From NCBI GenBank assembly GCA_024362935.1, contig JANCRA010000028.1:3880501-3944500 (forward strand): 64,000 bases of DNA, given 5' to 3'. Positions within the stretch are counted from its first letter, which is position 1. Each line of letters begins with the position of its first letter. This DNA comes from Setophaga petechia. Its lineage: Eukaryota; Chordata; Aves; Passeriformes; Parulidae. Under the pieces are notes generated by a model that searched no databases, was not told the origin of the DNA, and saw only the letters and a program-made list of their open reading frames with translations. Positions 1 through 11,965 of the stretch are shown here, in pieces. The position numbers were made by a program, and so were the translations under genes.

Positions 1-190
1 TTCTCCTGCTCTACCACCTTTAATTATCTCCAACTTCTCTGGTGGAAAAGACAACACCACCACTTTCCCCCTGCCCCTGGCAACAGCTGAGCCACAGGAA
101 GCAAAGGGAGGATCCCAGGGGGGATCACTCTGGCATAAGTGCTGCTTTTTGAATATCTCCATTGACCAGTTGATTACCTGCTGTCTCTCC
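1..190 (+). repeat. LTR-retroelement fragment, direct copy of 6668-6850
   Basis: The blocks CATTATCTCCAAC (here TTATCTCCAAC), CTGGTGGAAAAGACA, GGAGGATCCCAG and GTGCTGCTTTTTGAA recur in the same order at 6668-6850. The repeat is cut off by the window edge. It probably belongs to the same retroviral family as the neighbouring LTRs. Confidence 0.6.
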
Positions 191-569
191 TGAGCACTCT
201 GCCTGATGTCACTTAACAGCTCTTACTTCTGCCTCTTATGGGAAATTCACCACCTCCAACAAGTCAGTAATTGAGGTCTCAGGAGCAGAGTTTTCCCTGC
301 AAGTTAAACCTCTTTCCTCCCAGCTTTCACGTAATACCCCACATGCACTCATAAGACCTTTAGGCACACCATTTTTCAGTAAAAAGACAAAACAAGTTAG
401 GCAAAAAATCAAACTCAGTAATATGCAGGTTACTTTAACTAATATTTGATCTCTCACCACGTCACTCTAACTGAAAACACAAATTACAAACAAGCAAACT
501 GAAAATGCAAACACAGTTTTAAATTTCATTGGTTTTCACACAGCTCCATCTCATGGGTTGGTAGGTTCC

Positions 570-645
570 TACAAAAAAAAAAAAAAAAAAAAAAAGTGAA
601 AATTTGGCCTCTTAGATAGATTATTAAATAGAAAAAAAAAAGTCT
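570..645. repeat. poly(A) tract
   Basis: A run of about 24 A at 571-594, followed by a second shorter A run near 632-641. It may be the tail of a degraded retrotransposed sequence, but no parent is visible. The rest of 190-930 shows no gene. Confidence 0.6.
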
Positions 646-933
646 TGTGGCTTACACAAAGTGACAGAGTCCACTTGAAGAAATGGTTATCACATTTATG
701 TGAGATTTTGCTGCTTGCGGTTTCTCTGCTCTCAAACACTTTTCCTTATCTTTGATGCAGGGATGTTTGACATTCCTAGAAAAGAGAAAAGAAACAAACT
801 CCCCGGCAGAATCTGCCTGAGTGAAACAGTTAAAAGCAATAACTTATTCAGGTGGAGTTTTACCTTTTATTCTATGAAGTGCTTGTTGCACCACTTCTGT
901 TGCTTCCCACAGGTCTTCAGTGAGGTTTCCTCT

Positions 934-1420
934 GGAAAGGAATGAGAGACTTGTCTTAAGAAATAAACTGTGGGTCTGCTGGTAAATAAAGCTAGATACT
1001 GAGAGATAAAGAAACAATGGGAAGGATTCCACTGATTGATAAATGGAATGAGAGATTTGCCTTTACAAAGAAACTGTAGTGCGCTGAGAAATAAAATTGG
1101 ATAATGAGAGATGAAAGAAACAATGGGAAGAACCATAAATTCCATAAGGAATTCCACTGAGTGACACAAGGAAAAGACAAAGACATTAGAAGGGGGGTCT
1201 TAGGTGTTTTGGGAAGTCTATACCTCAGGCAATGGGGAAAGAGAGGTGGCCACGAAATTAGGATACAAAGGAGGCTTCTTCCTCCAAAAATCTGAGAGAT
1301 CCCAGGGGAAATATCCCATGTCCTCTCCCTTTATTCGAATAAAATTACAGGACTCCCCTATCTGTTTTTTGGACATAGACCTCTGGTGTTTGTGGATTAA
1401 TTTTCCTGATACTCTGATAG
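934..1420 (+). mobile_element. LTR of an endogenous retrovirus (copy A, plus strand)
   Basis: This begins near TGGAAAGGAATGAG, includes AATAAAATTACAGG near 1337 (poly(A) signal of the LTR), and ends near the GATACTCTGATAG region. It is the inverted counterpart of the minus-strand LTR at 3753-4293. Shared segments include the inverted form of ATCAATCAGTGGAATCC. No internal coding region is attached, so it may be a solo LTR. Confidence 0.65.
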
Positions 1421-2524
1421 ACTGCTCAGCGGAGAGAGTGAGACTGCTTTTAGAAAGTTTTGCAAGAGTTACAGTCTGTGAAGCAGGCGTGTCCTTTTGC
1501 TTTAGAGCAGTTTGCCTTATCAGTTCGCTCATTTTGTTTCAGTGATTTTCCTTTTGGACATGTTTGAGTTGGGCAGCAAGCAACCCCACTGCCTAAAGCC
1601 AATCACTTTTTTTTTGGTAACCAATTGCTCGCTATCCCAATTTTTTTCATCAAATCCACCCTAGGGGTAGGGAGGTGACTGACAAATTAACCAAGGAAGG
1701 ATAACAAAATACTTTCCCCTGAAGCTTTCCTATAGCCCCCACAGCTGCATGATAAATACCTAGGCAACACCATCGGGACAGCATCATCCTCACAAGGCAG
1801 CAGCTGTAAAATTGGCTTCAGGACTGAAACCTGCCAATTCTGGCTTTTACAACAAAATACACAAAAAGCAGAGGGGTGTGGATCCCCTTCATACAGGAGC
1901 CTTTTGGCTCCCCACAAAACCCCATGCAGACAAAGGAATTAAATCCCCAAATTCATTTACCACACTTTTCGCAGTTCCCTCAGAGAAAAATGTGTAAGCC
2001 TGCAGAAGAAACCACAATTTTCACAACTCCTTAAACAATCAAAGATCTTTTTGATCAATTTCCCAAATTAGGGATAAAATTCAAGGCAGATCAAGAGGCC
2101 CCTGTGTTTACTGAGAAGCACACCTCCTCTCGATCCAGACTCAGCTTAAACGTTAACAAGAGCTCCAGTGTGGTGGGTCCTGGTATAATGGGAGCCCCTG
2201 ACCAATATAATCCATCCCTAATAATCCATCTCCATGATCCTCTGGACCTCCTCCTCCTGAGGGCCCGCCTGTCTCTGCACATAGTCCCGCTTCCAGTGTC
2301 CCTCTGTCTTTCCCCATTGTCCAGCTGGTTCATCCTCCTCTGGTGCTCCCAGTGGGCACAGCCAGTAGCACCACAGGTGGCCGGGGTGTCCTAAAAAACC
2401 CCACAAGCCCCCAGCCCATGCTCCTGATCCCACACTTCTGCACCTGGTTCTGCTGCCCCTTGCCTTAACCATGTTTCTCCACACTCTCTTTCATCCAATT
2501 CTGTTCTGACACACCAATAAGTAT

Positions 2525-2681
2525 TCATCCATCATCCATCCATCCATCCATCCATCCATCCATCCATCCATCCATCCCTCCATCATCCATCCATCCATCC
2601 ATCCATCCATCCATCCATCCATCCATCCATCCATCCATCCCTCCATCCATCCATCCATCCATCCATCCATCCATCCATCCT
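2525..2681. repeat. (ATCC)n microsatellite
   Basis: About 38 tetranucleotide units of CATC/ATCC with a few interruptions (CCCTCC, CATCATCC). It explains the apparent Trp-Met-Asp-Gly repeat ORF on the minus strand. Length polymorphism is likely. Confidence 0.97.
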
Positions 2682-3752
2682 ACCCCTGTTGTCAAGACTC
2701 TGTGAGAAAAGACGGTCACTTTTAAAAATTTAAATTTTTTTTAAACTTTAACAAAATACAACAGAGGAGTGAATAAGGAAAATGGACTGTGCGATGGGAG
2801 TCAGTGCCCCTGACAGCCACGAGCTCATCTACAAAATGGTTGCTCTGTTTTTTATATATCTCGAGGTTGCATTAGATAACCCTGGCCCCTCCCAAAGACT
2901 GGCAGTCAACTTTTCTTTGTCATTTATTGGTGGAGGCTACTTTCTTGCAACTTGATTGGAGGTTGGGTGTTGCCATGCCACGCCTCTTGGTAACAAGCCT
3001 TCCCTCCTCCCAGTGCAAGGGCACAGGTACACACCCTCCCTCTGTGTGTCCTGATTGCTAAGGTCATTTCTTGCCAATCACATGGAGGGGAGGGGGACTG
3101 TGGGGAGAACAGAGGACATATAAACAACAAATCACAGTAACATCACCGTACATCAATAAAACTTTCTTTAACATACACATAATATTTATCTCTTAATTGC
3201 AAGAGACAGCCATTGAATTACCCATCTGTAACACATCCTTTTTGACTCCCCTTATTGTCCACCCCAGGCATGGATTGTGGAGGCTCCTTCTCAGCTTTTT
3301 CTTATTGCCCCCTTTGGGCATCTATGTCCCTAATTACCTCTGGGAGAATATATAAACCAACTCAACATTCCTCCGAGGGATTCTTCTGAGATACTTTGGG
3401 ATTGTCATCCCTTTTGCCAGGGTCCCTTCCTGGCTTTACTTTGCAACCCTCCATGGGTGCCCTGTTTTACCTGTGCTCCTGTCCATGGGTGCCCTCCCAG
3501 GTTTACTCCCTGAGGATCCCATTGCACTCACTGGTGAGATTTTCAGTGGTCCTTCCCTGTAGACTCTTCACAGATCCCACTGCTCCACCACTGGTGCCTC
3601 CTGGACAGTCTCGGGAACTCCATCCATCTCCTGGAGCCAGCCAGCACCAAGGGGAGCTGATCACCCCAACTGGGTGAGGCACCTTCAGCTCCACTCACTG
3701 CCCACCGCCCCCGGATGGTGGAAATATCCCTGATAAGACTCCAAATTGTCAG

Positions 3753-4293
3753 GTGATTAATGTTGTTAATTTACAAAATTAATCCACAAACACCAGAGGT
3801 TTGTGTCATAAAAGGAGACAGAGGAGTCCTGTAACTTTATTTGAATAAAAGGAGAGAATATGTTGCATTTCCTCCGGGGCCTCTCAAATTTTTGGAGGAC
3901 ACAGCCCCCTTTGTATCCTAATTTCCTGACTGCATGTCCCTCTCTCTTTCCCCATTGCCTGAGGTACTTGAGAGGTACAAACTTCCTGAAGCACCTTATA
4001 CCCAAGACCCCTTCTAATGTAACCCCCCCACCACTTTGTCTTTTCCTTGTGTCACTCAGTGGAATTCCTTATGGAATTTATGGTTCTTCCCATTGTTTCT
4101 TTCATCTCTCAGTATCCAATTTTATTTCTCAGCAGACCTACAGTTTCTTTGTAAAGGCAAATCTCTCATTCCATTTATCAATCAGTGGAATCCTTCCCAT
4201 TGTTTCTTTTATCTCTCAGTATCTAGCTTTCTTTACCAGCAGACCCACAGTTTATTTCTAAAGACAAGTCCCTCATTCCTTTCATAATGGAGT
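3753..4293 (-). mobile_element. LTR of an endogenous retrovirus (copy B, minus strand; probable 3' LTR)
   Basis: On the minus strand the LTR begins TGAAAGGAATGAGGGAC at 4293 and ends CACCTGACA at 3753, giving TG...CA termini. AATAAAG lies near 3840 on the same strand. It sits just past minus-strand pol remnants (4536-5280), which fits a 3' LTR of a minus-strand provirus. Confidence 0.7.
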
Positions 4294-4535
4294 GGCTCCA
4301 ACTCAGCAATTCCCATAATCACATCCTACACAAAACCCATGTGTAGAAATAGTCCACCACTGCAGGATCAAGATTAGGGAAGCTGTGAGAATTAAAGCTG
4401 AGGGAAACCAGTAATAAAGTGCAATACTTTTTTTCAAAGTAGGTCAGTATTTCTGGGTCACAGTGTTACTGTTAAGCTTTGATTCATTCTTTCTACTTTC
4501 CTGCTCCACTTAGGTCTCCATAGAGTGTGCAAGTC

Positions 4536-4808
4536 TCACTTCACCCCTGCTGTTTTATTTGGCCTTTGCTCTATTTCAGCAATGAAGTGTGAACCTCTGT
4601 CTGATGACATTCCCACTGGTAATCCAGACCTCAGGATAATTTCTTTGAACAAAATCTTTACCACCTTGCCAGCTTTGTTGGTGCAACAAGGAAAAGCTTT
4701 TTGCCATCCTGAAAAAGCATCTGCTGGTACCCATTTTGTGGAGAAACATCTGCAAAGTCTATTTGCCAATAGTTTCCTGGTTGATTTCCTTTCTAGATAC
4801 AGCCCCAA
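4536..4808 (-). pseudogene. endogenous retrovirus integrase fragment
   Basis: A 90-codon open stretch on the minus strand carries ADAFSGWQKAFP and SSDRGSHF. These correspond to the first two acidic catalytic residues of the retroviral DDE integrase core. The glutamate region and the domains on both sides are missing or out of frame. It is a remnant with no expected function. The arrangement looks gammaretrovirus-like. Confidence 0.75.
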
Positions 4809-5031
4809 GTGCAGGCTGCCTAATCTAATGTGTCTTCTTCTTTAAACAGGTTTGAAACTTAACAATGCTTTTATAATACCGAAACATGAGGTTTCAATAC
4901 TTCTACCACAAGGTCTATTCCCCCATGAGCAACCTTCTGTCGTTTCTCCGCTGTTTTCTTCATAAGGTGTTGGGGAATTATTATGTGTTTGCTGGGTGCA
5001 ATTCACCATCCTTCAGTAGTCTTTTCAGCAT

Positions 5032-5280
5032 CTACAAGGTTGCCAATTTCTCATCTTCAGCCTGGTAATCAGCAGCCTCCTTGTCCAAATCCTGGTACTT
5101 CTTAGGCAAGAACAACAGGATGTCCCCACTGGCAGCCTCCTTGGCTGATTTTTCAACCAGGCCATTTCCAATATTTACTGAGGTCTCTCTGAATTGATGA
5201 GCTTTACAATGCATTACTGCCACCTTTTGAGGTACCTGCCCCCCTTCTAACAACCTCTGTATTATTTTTCTGTGTTTCAC
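5032..5280 (-). pseudogene. endogenous retrovirus RNase H/integrase-linker fragment
   Basis: An 82-codon open stretch with VAVMHCKAHQ, the conserved histidine motif at the end of retroviral RNase H, followed by a short linker. It lies 5' of the integrase fragment on the same strand, the correct pol order. The two pieces are in different frames, so the gene is broken. Confidence 0.7.
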
Positions 5281-5639
5281 AGGAGATCCCTGAGAAGTTC
5301 AAAGCTCCCTCTCTTCCCACGAGTTCATGTAGACCTCCTTAAAAGTAAATTTCGAAGCAGTCAATATAATTACAGTCTGATCCTGTGAGAGACATAATGC
5401 TCTTGTGAAATGCAATCAGCTCTGCTTTCTGAGCTGATATATTGGGGGTCAGAGCTTTGGCCTCTGTTACCTTGTGCTGAGTTACCACCACATTCCCAGC
5501 CTTTCAGATTCCATTTTTCACAAAGCTGGTCCATGAAGCTTCTTCTTCCATGAAGAGTTCCCAGCTGGCTGCAGAGCTCTCTCCTCTCTGTCCGTCCGAC
5601 CGTCCTACCCCCCAACGCCCCTACACCCAAGTGTATGGA

Positions 5640-5965
5640 AAATCACACTTTGAAAACGCAGTGCTCATGGGGACAGACGAGTCCTGCAACTTTATTTGAA
5701 TAAAGGGAGAGGCCACCAAAGCACACACCCACTGAGTTCTCTCTCTCGGGTTTCTGGGGCACATCCTCCTTTTATCCTGAGCTCCTGGCCCATGTTTCCT
5801 TCTTCCCTTCCCCATTGGCCAACACTCTAGGAAGGTGCAGCCTTCCCAAACTGCTTACCACATGTTCCCCCTTTGAACCTGATTTTACCCCAAAGTTCAG
5901 AAACCCAAGCTTGTGCAGACCCACTGACTGTTTCAGGAGTCAGGCTGTCTGGGCTCTGCAACAAT
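5640..5965 (-). mobile_element. LTR fragment (copy C, minus strand)
   Basis: It contains the shared LTR block CGAGTCCTGCAACTTTATTT (LTR poly(A) signal in the minus orientation), AGGGAGAGGCC and a CCTTCCCAAACTGC segment. It is the inverted counterpart of 6850-7110. Confidence 0.6.
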
Positions 5966-6114
5966 CCTGCTGCTTTAAGGCAGTAGAGACATTAAGACTC
6001 ATTTCAAAGCCATTAACACCCATAGAATTGTTTGTAAAGAGGTTAGCACACATCTTCCCTATCAATCCCTCCTCTTAGTATTTTTCAATTTGTCTTTACA
6101 AACCCTAGACATTA

Positions 6115-6645
6115 TTAACTTAAACTTTTTAAAGAACCTGGCATGATATAAAGATTAACTCTAGAAACATCCCCTCCCAACTTTTCTGCATCTGGCCCCT
6201 GCAAGAGGTGTGGCAAGTAAATACAGAGAAACAGAAAACAGTAAATACAGTGAATAAAGAAGACATTAACTGTAAAACGAGCTCCTCCAGCCCAGTCTGC
6301 TGCCTCCACAATCTCATACCCTGGAATTACGTGTTCCAAAAAATACTTTAATAACTGACACAGTAGTTGCTGATGTGACCAGAAATGCCTCTGGTCACCC
6401 TCCAGCTGGGGCATCTCAGCAAAATGCAGCCAGCATCCTTGGACACACAGCCCAAGGTCACTCCCCTGCCTTGCACTCCCCTTTGTAGTCTGGCTATCAG
6501 CTTTCGCTGGGCAGCTCTCCATAGCTTGTTTTGCTAAAATAAAAAGACCCAAGGCAGTACATCTTGAGGAATGTCTGCCAATTTTCAATGACTCTCTCCG
6601 TGGAGTTGTTTTAATATTTGCAGGGTCAAAGCTCCTGGCATCCAC
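6115..6645 (-). other. 176-codon open reading frame of unknown nature, in retroviral debris
   Basis: The frame opens with MDARSFDPANIKTT and has a hydrophobic stretch (FFIHCIYCFLFLCIYLP) near residues 128-145. It lies between the LTR pieces C and E. I do not recognise it. The hydrophobic segment could belong to a decayed env or accessory region, or the frame may be chance. No start context or splice signals speak for a host gene. Confidence 0.2.
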
Positions 6646-6667
6646 TGTTTACTGTCCTTTTATATAA

Positions 6668-7110
6668 ATTCTCCCCTCTTTCTTCTGCCCTATCACTTTT
6701 CATTATCTCCAACACCTCTGGTGGAAAAGACAGCACCGCTTTCCCCTCCCCCGTGCCGCTCAGCCAAGGCTGGGGAGCAAAAGGGAGCAAAAGGAGGATC
6801 CCAGAGACCTCCAGCAGAAGTGCTGCTTTTTGAACATCTCCATTGGGCAGCTGGCTACCTAGAGAGCCCAGGCAGCCTGAACCCTGAAACAGACAATTGG
6901 GTCTGCTGGGGTAGGCAGTTTGGGAAAGCTGCACCTTCCTAGTACCTCAGCCAAAGGGGAAAGGAAGAGGGCAACATGCAGCCAGCAGTTTAGGATAAAA
7001 GGAGGCTGTGTCCCCCAAGACCTCAAGAGAGAGAACCCCACAGGCGTGTGCACCCAAGTGGTCTCTCTCCCTTAATTTGGATAAAATTGCAGGACTCCTC
7101 TGTCTCCTTT
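6668..7110 (+). mobile_element. LTR (copy E, plus strand)
   Basis: The 5' part repeats window positions 1-190 directly. The 3' part (from about 6850) is the inverted copy of 5640-5965 and has the block ATAAAATTGCAGGACTCC at 7080-7097 seen in copy A. It ends exactly where the opposite-strand LTR copy D begins. Confidence 0.6.
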
Positions 7111-7567
7111 GTCAGGAAAATTAATCCAGGAGCACCAGAAGTTTATGTCCAAAATGAAAAGGAGTCCTGTAACTTTATTAGAATAAAGGGAGAGGTCATG
7201 GGGCATTCCCCATGGGATAGCTCAAAATTTTTAGAGGATGCAGTTTCATTTTTCTCCTAATTTCCTGGCTGTATTTCCCTCTCTCTTTCCCCGTTGCCTG
7301 AGGTACTCGAGAGGTACAGAGTTCCTGAAATGCCTAATAGCCCCTTCTAATGAATACCCCTCCTGTTCTTCTTTTGCCTTGTGTTCTTTTTCTCTAAATG
7401 CAAAGAAGTAGCACAGTCTTGAGTCAGTGACAGTCTGCATCAATTAGGGGAATTCCTATGAAATTTATGGTTCTCCCCATTTCTTCTTTCACCTCTCCAT
7501 ATTTGGCATTATCTACCATCAGGCCCACAGTTTGTTTGTAAAAAACACCTCCTTCTCATTCCTTTCA
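7111..7567 (-). mobile_element. LTR (copy D, minus strand)
   Basis: On the minus strand it begins TGAAAGGAATGAGAAGG at 7567 and ends in TCCTGACA at 7111. It carries AATAAAG near 7165. It parallels copy B in order and orientation. It could be the 5' LTR of the minus-strand provirus whose pol remnants lie at 4.5-5.3 kb. Confidence 0.65.
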
Positions 7568-8593
7568 CCTTTATGGACACTGGCTTTTCATAGCCTGATT
7601 TTCTGCACATCTGCAGCTGGAAGAAAGTCTGTCACCCCCTCTCAGCCCCTTTTTAGTGTTTTTTTATTCTTTTAAAACCATGCACATATTTCTTCTGCAA
7701 CTCAGAAGAAATCAACTCAGAAGAAATCAGCAAATAATAAAAAAATCAGCATACAGCTCCATTCCACTCCTTCTACAAAACAGCATTAGTTGCAAAATGG
7801 TCAGTCCCATTAACACACCACTGTCTGTGGTTGCTTAGCTCATACATCAGCCACCAAGGATAACAATATTCAACAAGCTGTTTTCATGTCAGGGAATCAC
7901 ACACATACCCTCCACCCCACACCTTTTCCAGTTCCTTAAAACACAGCTCAAGGGAGATTTGGGGAATTCCTTCCCCCAGGAGCTATGAAGACAGTCCCAC
8001 ACCACATTTACCACCTTATGAAAAAAACCTGTGTACACAATTTAAATATTTTAAAAATCTCCTACATTTTTTTAAAAATAACCATTTACAACCTTTTAGT
8101 AACTTTTTACAACTTTTTACAAACTTTCCCAGGACTGAAATTGTGCTATGGGCATTCCTGTGTTAGTTAGTGCATGATCTTACAAAAACCTCTGAGCCCT
8201 GCATTGCTTCTGTTACCCACTTACAGTTTTTCAATTAGTTGGGGACTTGTACTCCCTTAAAAGTAGACTTTTCTAATTAGCTGGGGACTTGAAAACTTTT
8301 GATGCTTACTTATATAGTTTTAAAATAATTTTTAATATAAAATAAACTTTATCATTACTTTTATAATCCAATTGTATTATAGAGCTCCATTTCTGGAGGG
8401 ATTCTCTGCTGCAGCTTATGGTTAGATATAATTTTATACCCTCAATAATGCCTTAATAAAACCCAGAGGTTTTGCCTTGAATTCATTGGATTATAGGATC
8501 AAAGGATTTCCCTGAAAAAAGCTTTTGATGCACACCAGAGTCCTCCATCCTGGAGCATCAAGAGCATTGTCCCATCTGGGGTCACAAGTAAAC
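7568..8593. other. AT-rich stretch without recognisable gene
   Basis: No exon, RNA gene or clear repeat family was recognised. Two near-copies of AATTAG-TGGGGACTTG lie at 8236 and 8275. Confidence 0.5.
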
Positions 8594-9217
8594 TGTTGTC
8601 AAAATCATCAGGATAAACCAAAAATCATCAGGATAAATAAGAGTCTCTAACACTGTCTTTTCAGTTTTAGGGAGTAAGGCATTACTTTATTCTTGGCCCA
8701 GAGGTGTGTGTGGCTGACAAAGTTCTGACCTCCACACAGATGAGGTCCTTTTCATTAATTTTTTACATTTTTATCAAACAAAGAAATTACTGTTCATGGG
8801 TGTTAAGTTACATAATTCTTTTCATTAATTAGCATTCTATCTTTTATTGGTTATTGATTTCTTACTCTTCATGCTAATTTGATCCACATTCTTTAGTCCT
8901 CTTATCTTTTTCTAAGATAGGGGGTGTCCAACTTTCCAGGCCTTATCTCTTCTGGATTTTCTGGTTACTCCAAGGTCCTAGAAGGGTTATAAATTTAAGA
9001 TCCCATGTGTCCAATCTTCAGCTCCCTTTGGCTTTGTTTATTGAAGCTTGTCAGGGTTAGTTTTAGCAAACTTAACGTTTAAGTGATTTAATGATCAAAG
9101 TAACAATAAGAGCCTGTAAAGAAACTTAATTAGTGCTGGCTAAAAGTGGGCACTGCTTGGAGTTAATTAAAACAACTAATTAAGTAAATAGTTAGGAAAG
9201 TTCTATCATTTCCAACA
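8594..9217 (-). mobile_element. solo LTR (minus strand, TGTTGGAAA...CAACA)
   Basis: On the minus strand it starts TGTTGGAAATGATAG at 9217 and ends TTTTGACAACA at 8594. Between these lie a TATA-like TTTATAACC near 8986, AATAAAGTAATGCC near 8680 (poly(A) signal), and a tandem pair of ATCATCAGGATAAA. No target-site duplication was obvious. Confidence 0.7.
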
Positions 9218-10054
9218 ACAAGCACAGGCACTAGGGCAGGAGTTTCCCACTCCAGCCACAGAAAATGGAAAGTGGATGTTGTGGCCCTGCAACTCTTCAA
9301 AATCCCAGCAGGAATTATTGCTATTCACTGCTCAAAATGCATCTGTTACCAAAACCAGCACTCTCCAGACCCAGCTGGGGGGCACTGGAGGTGCCAGGTG
9401 GATGCAGATCCTCCCAGCCAAGCAGATGGAGCAGGGCACAAGCTGCCTTTAGTGAGTGGGGCTCAGGGGCTCCACATCATGGATCAGGAAACCTGGGGAA
9501 GAAAACTTGAGCCCAGCATTGTGACTCAGCCCCCGTGGCACAGCCAGCCCTCCCCTGCCCCATCTTGCTCTGAGCTGGGGATGCTGGTGGGAGGAGAGTC
9601 TCTTTGCTCAGTTTCCATTTACAGCCTTTATGATTCCATTCAGCTCTCTGAACTAAATCATTAGTCCCCAGCACAGCTCCCATGCCCTAATTTACCTCCA
9701 GTGCTTGCATTCAGCTCTGCCTTTTGGCAGCACCATCAGAGCCTGTGTGGGTACAGCACTGCAGCCCCCCAGCCTGCCAGAGCCTCCAGCAGCAGCCTCA
9801 AACACCCCTGGCATTGCTAAACCATGCCAACATCTTCAGAGTTACAGCATTGCTAAACCATGCCAACACCTGCAGTGTTATGGCATTGCTGGACCATATT
9901 ATGGCATCTGACTTTTATGTCCTTAACACAAAAAAATAAAATATAGTAAGTGTGCCCTCTTATGAGACATCTACTTGGTGGGGTATAACCTGCAAATAAG
10001 CCCTTTTCACACATTTGGGAAGGCAAAATGAGTTTTTATTTCTGAATCATGTTT
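9218..10054. repeat. mostly unique sequence with a short tandem repeat at 9810-9897
   Basis: Three imperfect copies of GCATTGCTAAACCATGCCAA lie at 9810-9897, each about 35 bp. Nothing else was recognised in this stretch. Confidence 0.6.
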
Positions 10055-10657
10055 CCTGAAGCCCCAAAACAGATAGCCTTCAAGAAATAATGAGTTAAAA
10101 CATAGAATGTGAAGCATTTGAAGAAAGCATAGCATTTAGGAAACACAGAGCAATAAATCTGCTAAAGCATGGAACACAGTGACAGGAGAGAGAGATAGGG
10201 ATAGGGAAACGGATAGACTAAGCATGTTCAGAGCCAACAAAGTCAAACTGGCCCTAAGAGCCTTGCCAAGCTATGGGAAATAAGCCAAGTACACCGGGAA
10301 TTGGCCATATTAGGCAAGGAGTTCAAAAGTTTAAGGAGGAAGACTCATCAGGAGACCCCTGCCCATGATGAAGGCAGCAGGAACAACCACCAAGAAGATC
10401 CTCAAAAGAGATGTCCCCGCCCACGCTCCGCCTACACCACGCCCCATATGAATATGCATGTAAAGATATGATTATGTATATGATCTGATGCAATCCTATA
10501 TCCAAAACTGTATAAAAGGCATGGTTTTGTTACGGGAAACTCAGAAATCCATTTAGAGATTTCTCCGACGCGTCGCAATAAAATTCCTCCTGTCTATTTG
10601 ACTTAAGCTGAGTCTCTTAGGCAGTTATTCTCGCCTTTTGGGGCAAAACTCGGCATC
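10055..10657 (+). mobile_element. LTR, plus strand (5' edge uncertain)
   Basis: A clear LTR-like order is present: TATAAAAGGC at 10511-10520, then AATAAAATTCC at 10578, then a GT/T-rich end and GGCAAAACTCGGCATCA at 10657. The 3' end resembles betaretrovirus-like (ERVK) avian LTRs. The 5' end is a guess from a possible TG at 10055. Confidence 0.6.
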
Positions 10658-11769
10658 ATTCCTAACTGGAGATGCCACAGGTTTGAGTATCAGGCAGAAA
10701 CAAGAAAGTCTCAGATTTTGTTGCAACTGCTCAGGTGTTAAACCATATTTCTAACTGGGGTCACTGATCCAGACTTCACCACTTTTGTGCCATATCCTAC
10801 ATTTACTCAGGATTTTGCTATCTTGTGTGATCATTTACATCTTAACTCCAGAGCAAATTCAAGTCCAGATCCAGGAACTGCAGCTGCCTTGAAACATGTC
10901 TACTCCCCATCAAATAGCACTTCTACCCAGCATCAAATAACATTTCCATGCCCTGTCCAAAGCCTTCTCATGGCCTGAAGAGACACAGACTCAAGCAGAG
11001 TGAACACATGTAAAACAAATAAAGCAGCAGATTCCACTCAGAAAAGCTGCCAGGAGTGATTTTGACCCTCTGTCTGCCACCATCTACCCAGCAGGAGGCC
11101 ACAGCTGCTGCTGTTGGGGCAGGTGTGCTGTGACAAGCCTGTGGTGACCCATCCTGGAGGGACTCTCAGCAATGGTCACCTCACAGTGATGCCTCATATC
11201 ATGTTTATAATGACTCCAAAGCTGGAAACCCCAGGGCTCCTGCTTCACTGGTGCTCATGCTGGGCTGCATTTACCTGCACACAAGCCAGGATGTTCCTTC
11301 TTCTTATTCTTGGTTTCTCACACTGACACTCCCACAGTGTCTCACCCATGCAGGGCTCTCAGCAGGCACAAGTTAAACACATGCAGTGGGAAGTGACAGC
11401 ATTTGCTTCTGCAAACTCCAGGAATGGAATGGAAATATAAGGGCAGGGATTTCAAATTATATCCCTCAATTTATTGGTTTGTTTATTATATGGGGCAAAG
11501 TCCAGGGTACATGGAGGAGTGTGGGGCCATCCCTGCATGCACTCAGCATTGCCACTCACAGTGGTCCAGTGTTGTGGAGCATCAGTGTGATCAGCCTGCA
11601 GAACAGGAGACACAGGGAGGGGGGACCTTCTTACTTAAAACCACCTGAGATGCTGTAGCCAGGCAGGCAGTGGTCTCTTCTCACAGGTAACAAGTGATAC
11701 AACAAGAGGAAATGGCCTCAAGTTTTCCCAGGGGATGTTTAGATCTGGTATCAAGGAAAATGTCTTTCA
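10658..11769. other. no gene recognised
   Basis: Unique-looking intergenic sequence downstream of GTF2IRD1. ORFs are short and without family features. Confidence 0.5.
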
Positions 11770-11965
11770 AAAAAGGGAGGTGAGGCATTGAAATAAACTG
11801 TCCAGGAAAGTGCAAGCACCATCATCATCCTGCCACCATTCAAGAAATGTGTGGATGTGGTCCTTAGGCATGTGGTTTAGTGGTGAACATGGCAGTGCTG
11901 GGTTCATGGTTGGACTCAGTCTTACAGATCAAACAATTCCACAATTCTGTGGGACCTTCCTTCCC
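11770..11965 (+). mobile_element. CR1 LINE 3' fragment (plus strand)
   Basis: The order CATGTGGTTTAGTGGTGAACATGG, TGGTTGGACTCAG and a terminal CACAATTCTGTG is typical of an old, 5'-truncated CR1 element. The ACAATTCTGTG end is the CR1 3' terminal octamer region. Confidence 0.7.

Noticed and set aside
2525..2719. Trp-Met-Asp-Gly repeat protein on the minus strand
   Set aside because: It is a translation of the (ATCC)n microsatellite.
6115..6645. 176-codon frame as a host gene
   Set aside because: It lies among LTR fragments, has no recognisable domain, and no supporting signals. It is listed only as an unknown frame.
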